From positions 1 through 64,000 of the forward strand of contig NZ_JAFKID010000021.1 in NCBI RefSeq assembly GCF_017306545.1: a DNA stretch of 64,000 nucleotides, read 5' to 3'. Position numbers and translations under genes: made by a program. The notes beneath the pieces were generated by a model. It did not search any database. It was not told the origin of the DNA and saw only the letters and a program-made list of their open reading frames with translations. Position 1 is the first letter of the stretch. Every line of letters starts with the position of its first letter. Below, one piece after another: positions 45,269 through 54,130 of the stretch. This DNA is from Mesorhizobium sp. Lineage in GTDB: Bacteria; Pseudomonadota; Alphaproteobacteria; Rhizobiales; Rhizobiaceae.

Positions 45269-46810
45269 ATGCCTGCCGTGCAGGAGACGATCGATCAGGT
45301 CCGCCAGATCGATGTCGACCAGTATAAATACGGATTTGAGACCGAGATTGCCGTCGACAAGGCCCCCAAGGGCCTGTCGGAGGATATCATTCGCTTCATC
45401 TCGGCCAAGAAAAACGAGCCGGACTGGATGCTGGAATGGCGTCTCGACGCCTATCGCCGCTGGCTGACCATGGAAGAGCCGAACTGGGCGCGCGTCGAAT
45501 ATCCGAAGATCGATTTCCAGGACATTTTCTACTACGCCGCGCCGAAGAACCAGTCGGGTCCGAAATCGCTGGACGAGGTCGATCCCGAACTGCTCAAGAC
45601 CTATGAGAAGCTCGGCATTCCGCTCAAGGAGCAGGAAATCCTCGCCGGCGTGAAGAAGGCCGCTCCGGCCGAAGGCGTGGACGACGAGGACGCGGCCCCC
45701 GACAGCGCCAACGACAATGTCTACAAGTCCGGCCGCGTGGCGGTGGACGCCGTGTTCGATTCCGTCTCGGTCGTCACCACCTTCAGGAAGGAACTGGCCA
45801 AGGTCGGCGTCATCTTCTGCTCGATCTCCGAAGCCATCCGCGAGCATCCGGAACTGGTGAGGAAGTACCTCAGCTCGGTCGTTCCGGTGTCCGACAACTT
45901 CTACGCCACGCTGAACTCGGCGGTCTTCACCGACGGCTCCTTCGTTTTCGTGCCGAAGGGCGTGCGCTGCCCGATGGAGTTGTCCACCTATTTCCGTATC
46001 AACGAGAAGGGCACCGGCCAGTTCGAGCGCACCTTGATCATCGCGGAAGAGGGAGCCTACGTCTCCTATCTGGAAGGCTGCACGGCGCCGCAGCGCGACG
46101 AGAACCAGCTTCACGCCGCCGTGGTCGAGCTGATCGCGCTGGACGACGCCGAGATCAAGTATTCGACGGTGCAGAATTGGTATCCGGGCGACGCCGAGGG
46201 CAAGGGCGGCGTCTACAATTTCGTGACCAAGCGCGGCGACTGCCGCGGCGACCGCTCGAAGATTTCGTGGACGCAGGTGGAGACCGGCTCGGCCATTACC
46301 TGGAAGTATCCGTCCTGCATCCTGCGCGGCGACGACAGCCAGGGCAATTTCTACTCGATCGCCGTCTCGAACGGTTATCAGCAGATCGATTCCGGCACCA
46401 AGATGCTGCATCTCGGCAAGAACACGAAAAGCCGCATCATCTCCAAGGGCATTGCGGCGGGCTTCAGCCAGAACACCTATCGCGGCCAGGTCTCGGCCCA
46501 CCGTAAGGCGACCAACGCGAGGAACTTCACCAACTGCGACTCGCTGCTGATCGGCGACAACTGCGGCGCGCATACCGTGCCCTACATGGAAGCGAAGAAC
46601 TCGACCGCCCAGTTCGAGCACGAAGCCACCACCTCGAAGATTTCCGAGGACCAGAAGTTCTACGTCATGCAGCGCGGCATTCCCGAAGAGGAAGCCATCG
46701 CGCTCATCGTCAACGGCTTCGTCAAGGACGTCATCCAGGAACTGCCGATGGAGTTCGCCGTCGAGGCGCAAAAGCTGATCGGCATCTCGCTGGAGGGGAG
46801 CGTGGGGTGA
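45269..46810 (+). CDS. sufB: Fe-S cluster assembly scaffold protein SufB, 513 aa
   Basis: SufB is the main scaffold of the SufBC2D complex. The family core is strong: [60 protein letters not shown] and [20 protein letters not shown]. The last contains the conserved cysteine region used for cluster binding. ATG at 45269 has GGAG eight bases upstream. The stop overlaps the next start (GTGA). Confidence 0.96.
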   Translation: MPAVQETIDQVRQIDVDQYKYGFETEIAVDKAPKGLSEDIIRFISAKKNEPDWMLEWRLDAYRRWLTMEEPNWARVEYPKIDFQDIFYYAAPKNQSGPKSLDEVDPELLKTYEKLGIPLKEQEILAGVKKAAPAEGVDDEDAAPDSANDNVYKSGRVAVDAVFDSVSVVTTFRKELAKVGVIFCSISEAIREHPELVRKYLSSVVPVSDNFYATLNSAVFTDGSFVFVPKGVRCPMELSTYFRINEKGTGQFERTLIIAEEGAYVSYLEGCTAPQRDENQLHAAVVELIALDDAEIKYSTVQNWYPGDAEGKGGVYNFVTKRGDCRGDRSKISWTQVETGSAITWKYPSCILRGDDSQGNFYSIAVSNGYQQIDSGTKMLHLGKNTKSRIISKGIAAGFSQNTYRGQVSAHRKATNARNFTNCDSLLIGDNCGAHTVPYMEAKNSTAQFEHEATTSKISEDQKFYVMQRGIPEEEAIALIVNGFVKDVIQELPMEFAVEAQKLIGISLEGSVG

Positions 46811-47052
46811 CAGGCGGGACGGACAAGTGGTTCAGGCCGAAGCGGTTCGGCTACGGCGCAACGCCGACCAACTGGAAAGGTTGGGCACTTATCGGGTTGC
46901 ACCTGCTTGCCGTCCTTATCGTCGCGGCGCTTCTCGTCGCCAAGATCCTGCCGACCTGGCTTGGAGTTATCGTCATTGCAGCGCTGTCCGTCGTTCTTGT
47001 CGCCGTCACCAAGGCGAAGACTGACGGGGAATGGCACTGGAACTGGCACTAG
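46807..47052 (+). CDS. small two-TM membrane protein inside the suf operon, 81 aa
   Basis: I do not recognise a named family. Two adjacent hydrophobic segments, [20 protein letters not shown] (about 27-46) and [16 protein letters not shown] (about 52-67), form a hairpin. The ends are [18 protein letters not shown] and [11 protein letters not shown]. The N-terminal [10 protein letters not shown] resembles short rhizobial membrane proteins of unknown role. The GTG start overlaps the sufB stop by four bases, and sufC begins 27 nt later, so it is translated as part of the suf mRNA. Its conserved place should be tested. Confidence 0.7.
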   Translation: MTGGTDKWFRPKRFGYGATPTNWKGWALIGLHLLAVLIVAALLVAKILPTWLGVIVIAALSVVLVAVTKAKTDGEWHWNWH

Positions 47053-47079
47053 ATTTGAACGGAATTTGGAACCGACGAA

Positions 47080-47835
47080 ATGCTTGAGATCAAGAACCTG
47101 CACGCCCGCATCGCAGACGAGGGCACCGAGATCATCCGCGGCCTGAACTTGACAGTCGCCAAGGGCGAGGTCGCCGCCATCATGGGCCCGAACGGCTCCG
47201 GCAAGTCGACGCTGTCCTATATCCTCGCCGGCCGCGAGGACTATGAGGTGACGGAAGGCGACATCCTGTTCAACGGGCAATCCATCCTCGAATGGGACCC
47301 GGCCGAGCGCGCCGCCGCAGGCATCTTCCTTGCCTTCCAGTATCCGATGGAGATACCGGGCGTGGCGACGATGGAATTTCTGAAGGTAGCCATGAACGCC
47401 CAGCGCAAGGCGCGCGGCGAGGAGCCGCTGAAGGTTCCGGAACTGCTGAAGAAGGTGAAGGACGCCGCCGGCACGCTGCAGATGGACATGGGCATGCTCA
47501 AGCGCCCGCTCAATGTCGGCTTCTCCGGCGGCGAGAAGAAGCGCGCCGAGATCCTCCAGATGAAGCTTCTGGAACCGAAGCTCTGCGTCATGGACGAGAC
47601 GGATTCGGGCCTCGACATCGATGCGCTGAAAATCGTCTCGGACGGCGTCAATGCGCTGCGCTCGCCCGACCGCGCCGTGGTGGTCATCACCCACTACCAG
47701 CGCCTGCTGGAGCACATCGTGCCCGACAGCGTGCACGTTCTCTACAAGGGCCAGATCATCAAGTCCGGCGACAAGTCGCTGGCGCTCGACCTCGAGGCCA
47801 ACGGCTATGCCGGCGTGATCGGAGAGGCTGCGTAG
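47080..47835 (+). CDS. sufC: Fe-S assembly ATPase SufC, 251 aa
   Basis: This ABC-type ATPase drives cluster formation on SufBD. It shows Walker A GPNGSGKS (about residue 35), the SufC-type signature FSGGEKKRAEILQM and Walker B LCVMDETDSGLDID, in which DETDSG is typical of SufC. No membrane domain accompanies it. The next gene, sufD, begins 4 nt after the stop. Confidence 0.97.
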   Translation: MLEIKNLHARIADEGTEIIRGLNLTVAKGEVAAIMGPNGSGKSTLSYILAGREDYEVTEGDILFNGQSILEWDPAERAAAGIFLAFQYPMEIPGVATMEFLKVAMNAQRKARGEEPLKVPELLKKVKDAAGTLQMDMGMLKRPLNVGFSGGEKKRAEILQMKLLEPKLCVMDETDSGLDIDALKIVSDGVNALRSPDRAVVVITHYQRLLEHIVPDSVHVLYKGQIIKSGDKSLALDLEANGYAGVIGEAA

Positions 47836-47839
47836 GGCC

Positions 47840-49105
47840 ATGAACATCCAGACGTCCATCAAGAACACGCCGGCCGAGCAGGCGCTGCTCGACGCCTTCG
47901 GCGAGCGGCTGGCGCTGCTGCCGGGCGACGGCGACGTCATGCTGAAGCGCGACGCCGCCATCGAGGCCATCAAGGCCGGCCTGCCGACGCGTCGTATCGA
48001 GTCCTGGCACTACACCGACCTGCGCCGCCTGCTGACCAAGGTTCCGGCCTTCGACGCCGGCCTTGAGGCGAAGCCCGTCGCGCCGCTCATCGAAGGCTCG
48101 CCGGTGCTGACCGTGCTCAACGGCGTCGCCGGCAAGCCGGTGGCGGTCGAAGGCGTAACCGCGACCCCGGTGGCCGAAAAGCTCGGCGACGGCACCTATG
48201 CGCCGGCACTCGGAGCCCAGGGCGCGGACGACGCCATCGGCGCGCTGAACAGCGCCTTCGTCGCCGACGGCTGGCTCATCGAGATCGCCGACGGCACCGT
48301 GCTCGAAAAGCCGCTGGAAGTGCAGAACGTGCAGGCGGGCGGGCAGGTCCACACGCGCTTTGCCGCGAAAATCGGCGACGGCGTGACCGCTACAATCGTC
48401 GAGCGGCAGACCGGCAGCGGCGATGCGCTGGTCTCGTCGGTCGACAACGTCGTCATCGGCGACGGTTGCGAAGTGACGTGGCTGATCGTGCAGGAGCAGC
48501 CGGAAACGGCGACCCATTTCGGCCAGTTCAACGCCTGGATCGGCAAGGACGCCAAGTTCACGCTGTTCGTCATGAACGCCGGCGGCAAGCTGGTGCGGCA
48601 GGAAATCCGCGTCGTCACCAAGGGCGAGGGTTCGGATTTCCAGTTGCGCGGCGTCGACCTGCTGGCCGGCGACACGCACACCGACGTCACCATGGTGCTC
48701 GACCACGCCGTGCCGCACACCGGCTCGCGCGAGATCATCCGCAACGTCGTCACCGGCAAGGCGCGCGGCGTTTTCCAGGGTCGCATCAACGTGCATCAGG
48801 TGGCGCAGAAGACCGACGCCAAGATGGCCTGCAACACGCTGCTCTTGTCCGACGACGGTGAGTTCTCGACCAAGCCGGAACTGGAGATCTTCGCCGACGA
48901 CGTCGCCTGCGGCCACGGCGCCACCGTCACCGAGATCGACCACGCGCATCTGTTCTACCTGATGGCGCGCGGTATCGACGAGAAGACGGCGCGCGGTCTT
49001 CTGGTGAAGGCCTTCGTTGCCGAGGTGATCGAGGAACTGGAGGACGAGGCGCTGGTCGAGGCGCTGGAAACCAGGCTGGACGGGTGGTTCGCGGACCATG
49101 GCTGA
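47840..49105 (+). CDS. sufD: Fe-S cluster assembly protein SufD, 421 aa
   Basis: This is the paralogue and partner of SufB in the SufBC2D scaffold. The N-terminal helical part carries PTRRIESWHYTDLRRLLTKV, and the beta-helix core ends in FSTKPELEIFADDVACGHGA and AHLFYLMARGIDEKTARGLL, both signature regions. The conserved histidine in ACGHGAT is present. The last eight bases overlap the VOC gene, so that protein is made from the same mRNA. Confidence 0.96.
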   Translation: MNIQTSIKNTPAEQALLDAFGERLALLPGDGDVMLKRDAAIEAIKAGLPTRRIESWHYTDLRRLLTKVPAFDAGLEAKPVAPLIEGSPVLTVLNGVAGKPVAVEGVTATPVAEKLGDGTYAPALGAQGADDAIGALNSAFVADGWLIEIADGTVLEKPLEVQNVQAGGQVHTRFAAKIGDGVTATIVERQTGSGDALVSSVDNVVIGDGCEVTWLIVQEQPETATHFGQFNAWIGKDAKFTLFVMNAGGKLVRQEIRVVTKGEGSDFQLRGVDLLAGDTHTDVTMVLDHAVPHTGSREIIRNVVTGKARGVFQGRINVHQVAQKTDAKMACNTLLLSDDGEFSTKPELEIFADDVACGHGATVTEIDHAHLFYLMARGIDEKTARGLLVKAFVAEVIEELEDEALVEALETRLDGWFADHG

Positions 49106-49490
49106 CCTGCCGGTATCGCTCGATCACAGTGTGATCCACGTTTCCGACTGGGATCGGGCGAAGGCGTTCTATACCAAGGTCATCGGCGCCGAGGCGATTG
49201 CGCGCGAAGGCGGTGCCTATGTTTTCCGGCTGGGAAGCCAGCAGTTGAACTGCCACGGGCCGGGCGTGAAAGCCGAGCCGTTGGCGCGCATCCCGGTCCA
49301 GCCCGGAAACAGCGATCTCTGTTTTTGCTGGAACGGTCCGATTGAGGACGCGGTGGAGCATCTGCGCGCCAACGACATCGAGATCGAACTCGGCCCGGTG
49401 CCGCGCTTCGGCGGGCAGGGCAGGGGTACCAGCGTCTATTTCCGCGATCCGGACGGATCGCTCATGGAGTTCATCAGCTACCATGGATAA
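49098..49490 (+). CDS. VOC/glyoxalase-superfamily protein embedded in the suf operon, 130 aa
   Basis: This is a single VOC module: LDHSVIHVSDWDRAKAFYTK at the start, YVFRLGSQQLNCHGPG in the middle, then RGTSVYFRDPDGSLMEFISY with the usual metal-ligand glutamate. The pattern is close to the virulence-protein/glyoxalase group found in many proteobacteria. It overlaps sufD by 8 nt and sufS by 8 nt, so it is locked into the operon by translation. A role in Fe-S assembly is not established; it may detoxify a by-product or be a passenger. Confidence 0.85.
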   Translation: MADLPVSLDHSVIHVSDWDRAKAFYTKVIGAEAIAREGGAYVFRLGSQQLNCHGPGVKAEPLARIPVQPGNSDLCFCWNGPIEDAVEHLRANDIEIELGPVPRFGGQGRGTSVYFRDPDGSLMEFISYHG

Positions 49491-50724
49491 GGCGGTCGAA
49501 ACCCTTCCTTACGACGTCGAGGCGATCCGCCGCGATTTCCCGATCCTGGCGCGCGAAGTGTACGGCAAGCCGCTCGTCTATCTCGACAACGGCGCTTCCG
49601 CGCAGAAGCCGCAGGTGGTGCTGGATGCCGTCCAGCACGCCTATCGAGAAGAATACGCCAACGTCCATCGCGGCCTGCATTTCCTCTCCAACGCCGCCAC
49701 CGACGCCTATGAAAAGGCGCGCGAATCGGTGCGCCGCTTCCTCAATGCGCCGAGCCCGGACAACATCGTCTTCACCTCCAATTCGACGGCGGCCATCAAC
49801 ACCGTTGCCTACGGTTGGGGCATGCCGAACATCGGCGCCGGCGACGAGATCGTCGTGTCGATCCTGGAACACCATTCCAACATCGTGCCGTGGCATTTCA
49901 TCCGCGAGCGGCAGGGCGCCAAGCTGGTCTGGGTGCCGGTGGACGATCTCGGCGCGCTCCATGTCGAGGATTTCAAGAAGAGCCTGACGGACAAGACCAG
50001 GCTGGTCGCCGTCACGCAGATGTCGAACGCGCTGGGCACGATCACGCCGATCAAGGAAATCTGCCGCATCGCGCATGAGCGCGGCATTCCGGTGCTGGTC
50101 GACGGCTCGCAGAGCGCCGTCCATATGCCGATCGACGTGGCTGATCTCGACTGCGACTGGTTCGCCTTCACCGGCCACAAGGTCTACGGCCCGTCCGGCA
50201 TCGGCGTGCTCTACGGCAAGAAAGAGCGGCTGGAAGCGATGCGCCCCTTCATGGGCGGCGGCGAGATGATCGAGGAGGTGACGCAGGACGTCGTCACCTA
50301 TAACGACCCGCCGCATCGCTTCGAAGCCGGAACGCCGCCCATCGTGCAGGCGATCGGGCTGGGTGTCGCACTGGATTATATGCAAGGCGTCGGCCGCGAG
50401 CGCATCGCCGCCCACGAGGCCGACCTGAAGGCATACGCCCATGAGCGGCTGCGCTCGGTCAATTCGCTAAAAATCTTCGGCGACGCGCCGGACAAGGGCG
50501 CCATCGTCTCCTTCGAATTGCAGGGCATCCATGCGCATGACGTGTCCATGGTCATCGACCGGCAGGGCGTGGCGGTGCGCGCCGGCACCCATTGCGCCCA
50601 GCCGCTGTTGAAACGCTTCGGCGTGACCTCCACATGCAGGGCGTCGTTCGGCATGTACAACACCCGCGCCGAGGTCGATGCCTTGGCCGATGCGCTGGAA
50701 AAGGCGCGCAAATTTTTCGGATGA
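49483..50724 (+). CDS. sufS: cysteine desulfurase SufS (group II), 413 aa
   Basis: This PLP enzyme supplies sulfur to SufB, usually via SufE. YLDNGASAQKPQVVLDAVQ at the N-terminus, PLP Lys233 in FTGHKVYGPSGIG and the catalytic Cys371 in RAGTHCAQPLLKRF mark the SufS group. No sufE gene lies in the window. It begins inside the VOC gene and ends overlapping the DUF59 gene (ATGA). Confidence 0.96.
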   Translation: MDKAVETLPYDVEAIRRDFPILAREVYGKPLVYLDNGASAQKPQVVLDAVQHAYREEYANVHRGLHFLSNAATDAYEKARESVRRFLNAPSPDNIVFTSNSTAAINTVAYGWGMPNIGAGDEIVVSILEHHSNIVPWHFIRERQGAKLVWVPVDDLGALHVEDFKKSLTDKTRLVAVTQMSNALGTITPIKEICRIAHERGIPVLVDGSQSAVHMPIDVADLDCDWFAFTGHKVYGPSGIGVLYGKKERLEAMRPFMGGGEMIEEVTQDVVTYNDPPHRFEAGTPPIVQAIGLGVALDYMQGVGRERIAAHEADLKAYAHERLRSVNSLKIFGDAPDKGAIVSFELQGIHAHDVSMVIDRQGVAVRAGTHCAQPLLKRFGVTSTCRASFGMYNTRAEVDALADALEKARKFFG

Positions 50725-51110
50725 CGACGATGGATGAAACGACCCTTTCCGAACAGAAACCGGCCAACGTTCCGGTCACGACTTCAACCATTCCCGCCGA
50801 CGAACTGGCGCGGCTGACCGACGACATCGTCTCGGCGCTGAAGACCGTCTACGACCCGGAAATCCCGGCCGACATCTACGAACTCGGCCTCGTCTACAAG
50901 ATCGACATCGAGGACGACCGCTCCGTCAAGATCGACATGACGCTGACGGCGCCCGGCTGCCCGGTCGCCGGCGAGATGCCCGGCTGGGTGGAAAATGCCG
51001 TCGGCGCCGTGGAAGGCGTGTCCGGCGTCGAGGTTTCGATGGTGTTCGATCCGCCGTGGACGCCCGACCGCATGTCGGAGGAAGCGCAGATCGCTGTCGG
51101 CTGGTATTGA
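50721..51110 (+). CDS. SufT-like Fe-S assembly protein (DUF59/MIP18 family), 129 aa
   Basis: This is a small cytosolic protein with a DUF59 domain: LKTVYDPEIPADIYELGLVY near residue 41 and MTLTAPGCPVAGEMPGWVEN near 74, with the conserved reactive cysteine in APGCP. Relatives (SufT, MIP18) assist cluster delivery to apo-proteins. The ATG at 50721 overlaps the sufS stop; a second in-frame ATG at 50730 is possible. The first 25 residues are a non-conserved tail. Confidence 0.9.
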   Translation: MTTMDETTLSEQKPANVPVTTSTIPADELARLTDDIVSALKTVYDPEIPADIYELGLVYKIDIEDDRSVKIDMTLTAPGCPVAGEMPGWVENAVGAVEGVSGVEVSMVFDPPWTPDRMSEEAQIAVGWY

Positions 51111-51123
51111 GGACAGGCGAACG

Positions 51124-51145
51124 GCGCCGGCATCGCTGCCGGCGC
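51124..51145. terminator. hairpin between convergent DUF59 and DUF1236 genes
   Basis: GCGCCGGC (51124-51131), loop ATCGCT, GCCGGCGC (51138-51145). It is a perfect eight-pair stem; the following T content is modest. Confidence 0.5.
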
Positions 51146-51161
51146 TGCTCTGTGTCTGTCG

Positions 51162-51473
51162 TCAGGTGAGAATCTCGACGATCTCGCGCGTTTCCGGATC
51201 GACCAGGACGTCGTGGCCGTCGACGACCATGTAGTCGTAGCGTTTCTCGAAGCCCGGCGCGTCGAGCGGGCTGACCATCACGCTGTCGGGGACGACGGTG
51301 CCGACGGCGAGGTTGAAGTCGTCAGGCAGCACGACCGAGGCGGGCGGTTGCTTGACGATATATTCGTGGACGACGGTTCTCTCTTCTGGCTGAAGGACGA
51401 CCGTTTGGGCAAAGGCGGCCGAAGCGGTGGTGGCGAGCAGGGCACCCGCGATAAGGAAATTCCGGATCAGCAT
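51162..51473 (-). CDS. DUF1236-type small secreted protein, 103 aa
   Basis: The signal peptide (LIRNFLIAGALLATTASAAFA) is followed by a short mature domain with EERTVVHEYIVKQPPASVVL and the C-terminal YDYMVVDGHDVLVDPETREI. This is the DUF1236 pattern found in rhizobial periplasmic proteins of unknown role. The ATG at 51473 has a GGAGG six bases upstream. It is encoded against the direction of the suf cluster and lies between the DUF59 gene and sufA, so sufA needs its own promoter. Confidence 0.8.
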   Translation of the reverse strand: MLIRNFLIAGALLATTASAAFAQTVVLQPEERTVVHEYIVKQPPASVVLPDDFNLAVGTVVPDSVMVSPLDAPGFEKRYDYMVVDGHDVLVDPETREIVEILT

Positions 51474-51654
51474 TTTAGCCTCCATTGATATGACTCGAAC
51501 CCAATGCCGGGGAAGGGAGGCGGTTCCGCAAAAGTGAAAAGTGTTACGGACGATCACCAAAAGGAATGGCTCTTGCGACGTGGCGCAAACTTCACCATTT
51601 TAGGCAAGGATTGATCCGGCAGGCCTTGAACCTGCACAGGATGGAGAATTGAGC

Positions 51655-52053
51655 ATGGGACGCTTTGCCGTCATCAGCATGACCGAGAAGGCCGCCAACC
51701 GCGTGCGCGAGATCGTCGCCGGCCGCGACGATGTGAATGGTGTTCGCGCCCACGGCATCCGTCTTGGCATCAAGAAGGGCGGTTGCGCCGGCATGGAGTA
51801 TACGGTCGACCTCGTCACCGAGCCGAGCCTCAAGGACGACCACATCGAGCGCGACGGTGCCCATGTCTATGTCGCGCCGGAGGCGGCCCTGTTCCTGCTC
51901 GGCACCGAGATGGATTTCGAGGTGACGACGCTGCGCACCGGCTTCACCTTCCGCAATCCGAACCAGTCCTCTGCCTGCGGCTGCGGCGAATCGGTGGAAT
52001 TGAAGCCCGCCGATTTGAAGGCGCTCGCCGAGGCGCGGGCCAGCGCGGCTTGA
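51655..52053 (+). CDS. sufA: A-type Fe-S carrier SufA/HesB family, 132 aa
   Basis: This carrier receives clusters from SufBCD and passes them on. The three family cysteines are seen in IKKGGCAGMEYT and SSACGCGES. The ATG at 51655 has GGAG eight bases upstream; a TTG two codons earlier is less likely. It is separated from the rest of the suf genes by the minus-strand DUF1236 gene. The stop codon directly abuts a family 2 palindromic element. Confidence 0.95.
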   Translation: MGRFAVISMTEKAANRVREIVAGRDDVNGVRAHGIRLGIKKGGCAGMEYTVDLVTEPSLKDDHIERDGAHVYVAPEAALFLLGTEMDFEVTTLRTGFTFRNPNQSSACGCGESVELKPADLKALAEARASAA

Positions 52054-52188
52054 TCTTCCTTCTCCCCGTTCACGGGGAGAAGATGCCGGCAGGCAGATGA
52101 GGGGCAGCGCAAGCTCTCCGAGATTGGGTTCCGCCCCTCATCCGGCCCTTCGGGCCACCTTCTCTCCGTGAAAGGGGAGAAGGAAGAT
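52053..52188. repeat. palindromic repeat family 2, complete copy with 15-bp perfect terminal arms
   Basis: ATCTTCCTTCTCCCC (52053-52067) is the exact inverse of GGGGAGAAGGAAGAT (52174-52188). Each end also forms its own small hairpin (CTCCCCGTTCACGGGGAG). The core has further pairing (GAGGGGC/GCCCCTC and CGGCCCTTCGGGCC). It starts at the sufA stop and ends 7 nt from the stop of the convergent GFA gene. Confidence 0.85.
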
Positions 52189-52195
52189 TTCGTGC

Positions 52196-52693
52196 TTACT
52201 CCACCCACATGCCGGTTCTTTTGTGCCAGTCCGCGATCGATTCCTCCGGATAGACGTCGAACGCCTTATCGACCTCGGCAATGTCCGGCGCGACCCAATT
52301 CGCCTTGTATTTCAGCATCAGATGCGTGCGCTCCTTCGGTATCGGCAGGTCGGTGTCGATGGCCGAAGCGAAGGGATGCACCAGGTCCGGCCATGTCGGA
52401 TCGTAGAGCCACAGCGCCGAGCCGCATTGCGTGCAGAAGTTGCGCTCGCCAGTGGAAATTTCGCACGCCGGATGCTCGTCATCCCGGATTTCGGCGCGAT
52501 AGACGCCGAGGTTTTCCCCGCCTTCGATCGTCAGCGTCTCGTTGACGGCCCCGAGATTGATGGCGTACCCGCCGCCGCCTTGCTGCTTGCGGCAGATCGA
52601 GCAATAGCAGAGCTGGTAGGGGGCCGGCGTATGACTTTCCATTTCGAAGCGCACGGCACCGCAGCGGCAGGAGCCTTTGAGCAGCATGGGCAT
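52196..52693 (-). CDS. GFA-family (glutathione-dependent formaldehyde-activating-like) zinc protein, 165 aa
   Basis: This is a small cysteine-rich zinc protein of the Gfa-like fold: KGSCRCGAVRFEME, CYCSICRKQQGGGGY and NFCTQCGSALW provide the two sets of zinc-binding cysteines. The family is named for an S-hydroxymethylglutathione synthase, but most members are uncharacterised. ATG at 52693 follows GAGGAGAA; another in-frame ATG two codons later is possible. Monocistronic. Confidence 0.88.
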   Translation of the reverse strand: MPMLLKGSCRCGAVRFEMESHTPAPYQLCYCSICRKQQGGGGYAINLGAVNETLTIEGGENLGVYRAEIRDDEHPACEISTGERNFCTQCGSALWLYDPTWPDLVHPFASAIDTDLPIPKERTHLMLKYKANWVAPDIAEVDKAFDVYPEESIADWHKRTGMWVE

Positions 52694-52806
52694 GGGCGGT
52701 TCTCCTCGGTTGACGGACGCACGATAGCACCGGCGCTCTCTCAACTTGTCAGCAGCGTTTCGGTTGCCGGCATGACATCGGCCGAACCGCGTGACATCAT
52801 CGCGCC

Positions 52807-53130
52807 ATGGACGACGAACGCATCCGCGAACTCTTCGACGGGCTGGGGCCTGTCTCGATCCGCCGCATGTTCAGCGGCAAGGGCATTTATCACAACGGCG
52901 TCATCTTCGCGCTCATCCTGCGCGGCGAACTGATGCTGAAAGGCGACGACGAGATCGCCGCCGAATATGAGGCAGCAGGCGGCCGGCACTGGACTTACGT
53001 CAACAAGCGCCACGGCCGCGAGGTCGCCATGCCCTACTGGACCGCGCCCGAAAGCGCGCTGGACGACCCCGATGAAATGACGTTGTGGGCGCGCAAGGCC
53101 TATGAGGCGGGGCTGCGGAGCGAGAAGTAG
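52807..53130 (+). CDS. TfoX N-terminal-domain protein, 107 aa
   Basis: This is a stand-alone TfoX_N domain: LFDGLGPVSIRRMFSGKGIY at residues 9-28 and the downstream WTYVNKRHGREVAMPYW. In gamma-proteobacteria TfoX/Sxy regulates competence and has an additional C-terminal domain. The short form here is widespread in rhizobia without known function, so no competence role is claimed. It is divergent from the GFA gene and convergent with psuG. Confidence 0.87.
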   Translation: MDDERIRELFDGLGPVSIRRMFSGKGIYHNGVIFALILRGELMLKGDDEIAAEYEAAGGRHWTYVNKRHGREVAMPYWTAPESALDDPDEMTLWARKAYEAGLRSEK

Positions 53131-53144
53131 CGCCCCATCGGGTG

Positions 53145-53172
53145 AAGGCCATCATCCATTGATGAAGGCCTT
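53145..53172. terminator. bidirectional hairpin between tfoX-like gene and psuG
   Basis: AAGGCC (53145-53150) pairs with GGCCTT (53167-53172), with an inner TCAT/ATGA pairing and a six-base loop. It overlaps the psuG stop codon. Confidence 0.5.
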
Positions 53173-54085
53173 ACAGCGCCTTCGCCACCCGCGCCGCGAC
53201 GCGCGCATTGTTTTCCACCAGCGCGATGTTGGTCTTCAGGCTGCGGCCGTCGGTGAGTTCCAGGATTTTTCCCAGCAGGAACGGCGTCACCGCCTTGCCG
53301 ACGATCTTCTGCACCTCGGCTGCCTTCTGCGCCGCCTCGATATAGCCGGCCATCTCGGCGGCCGGGATTTCGTGATTTTCCGGCACCGGATTGGCCACCA
53401 GCATGCCGCCCTCCAGCCCGAGCGCCCGGCGGGTCTTGAACAAGCCGGCGATCTTTTCGGGCGAATCGAGCACCAGCGGCGCACGGTAGGGAGACTGCCT
53501 GGACCAGAAGGCCGGCATCACCTCGCAGCCGTGGCCGATCACCGGCACGCCGCGCGTCTCCAGCACTTCCAGCGTCTTTTCGATATCGAGGATCGCCTTG
53601 GCGCCGGCGGAGACGACGATGACGGGCGTGCGCGCCAGTTCGTCGAGGTCGGCCGAAATATCAAAACTCTTTTCCGCGCCCTTGTGGACGCCGCCGATGC
53701 CGCCGGTGGCGAACACCTTGATGCCGGCAAGCGCGGCTGAGATCATGGTGGCGGCGACCGTGGTGCCGCCGGTACGCCCTTCGGCCACCGCAAAGGCCAG
53801 GTCGGCGCGTGACAGTTTCAGGGCATCGACCGTCATGGCCAGCGATTCGCGCTCGCCGTCCGACAGACCGATCTTGATGCGGCCCTTGATGACCGCGATG
53901 GTGGCGGGCACCGCACCTTCTTCAGTGATGATCCTTTCCACGTCCGCCGCCATCGCGCCGTTGTCGGGATAGGGCATGCCGTGGGTGATGATGGTCGATT
54001 CCAGCGCCACCACCGGGCGCTTGGCGGCAAGGGCCTCGGCCACCGGCGGGTGGATATCGACGAAGGGGCGGGCGCTCTCAAGCAT
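53171..54085 (-). CDS. psuG: pseudouridine-5'-phosphate glycosidase, 304 aa
   Basis: This enzyme reversibly splits pseudouridine 5'-phosphate into uracil and ribose 5-phosphate. Signature blocks: VVALESTIITHGMPYPDN near residue 26, GRTGGTTVAATMISAALAGI, FATGGIGGVHKGAE and the C-terminal PAFWSRQSPYRAP. Length is usual. It follows psuK by 45 nt on the same strand; together they take pseudouridine from RNA turnover to central metabolism. No nucleoside transporter gene is adjacent. Confidence 0.95.
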   Translation of the reverse strand: MLESARPFVDIHPPVAEALAAKRPVVALESTIITHGMPYPDNGAMAADVERIITEEGAVPATIAVIKGRIKIGLSDGERESLAMTVDALKLSRADLAFAVAEGRTGGTTVAATMISAALAGIKVFATGGIGGVHKGAEKSFDISADLDELARTPVIVVSAGAKAILDIEKTLEVLETRGVPVIGHGCEVMPAFWSRQSPYRAPLVLDSPEKIAGLFKTRRALGLEGGMLVANPVPENHEIPAAEMAGYIEAAQKAAEVQKIVGKAVTPFLLGKILELTDGRSLKTNIALVENNARVAARVAKAL

Positions 54086-54130
54086 CTTGGGTGTCTCCGG
54101 TGGCGGCGGATTGCGCCGGCTGCTTACGGC

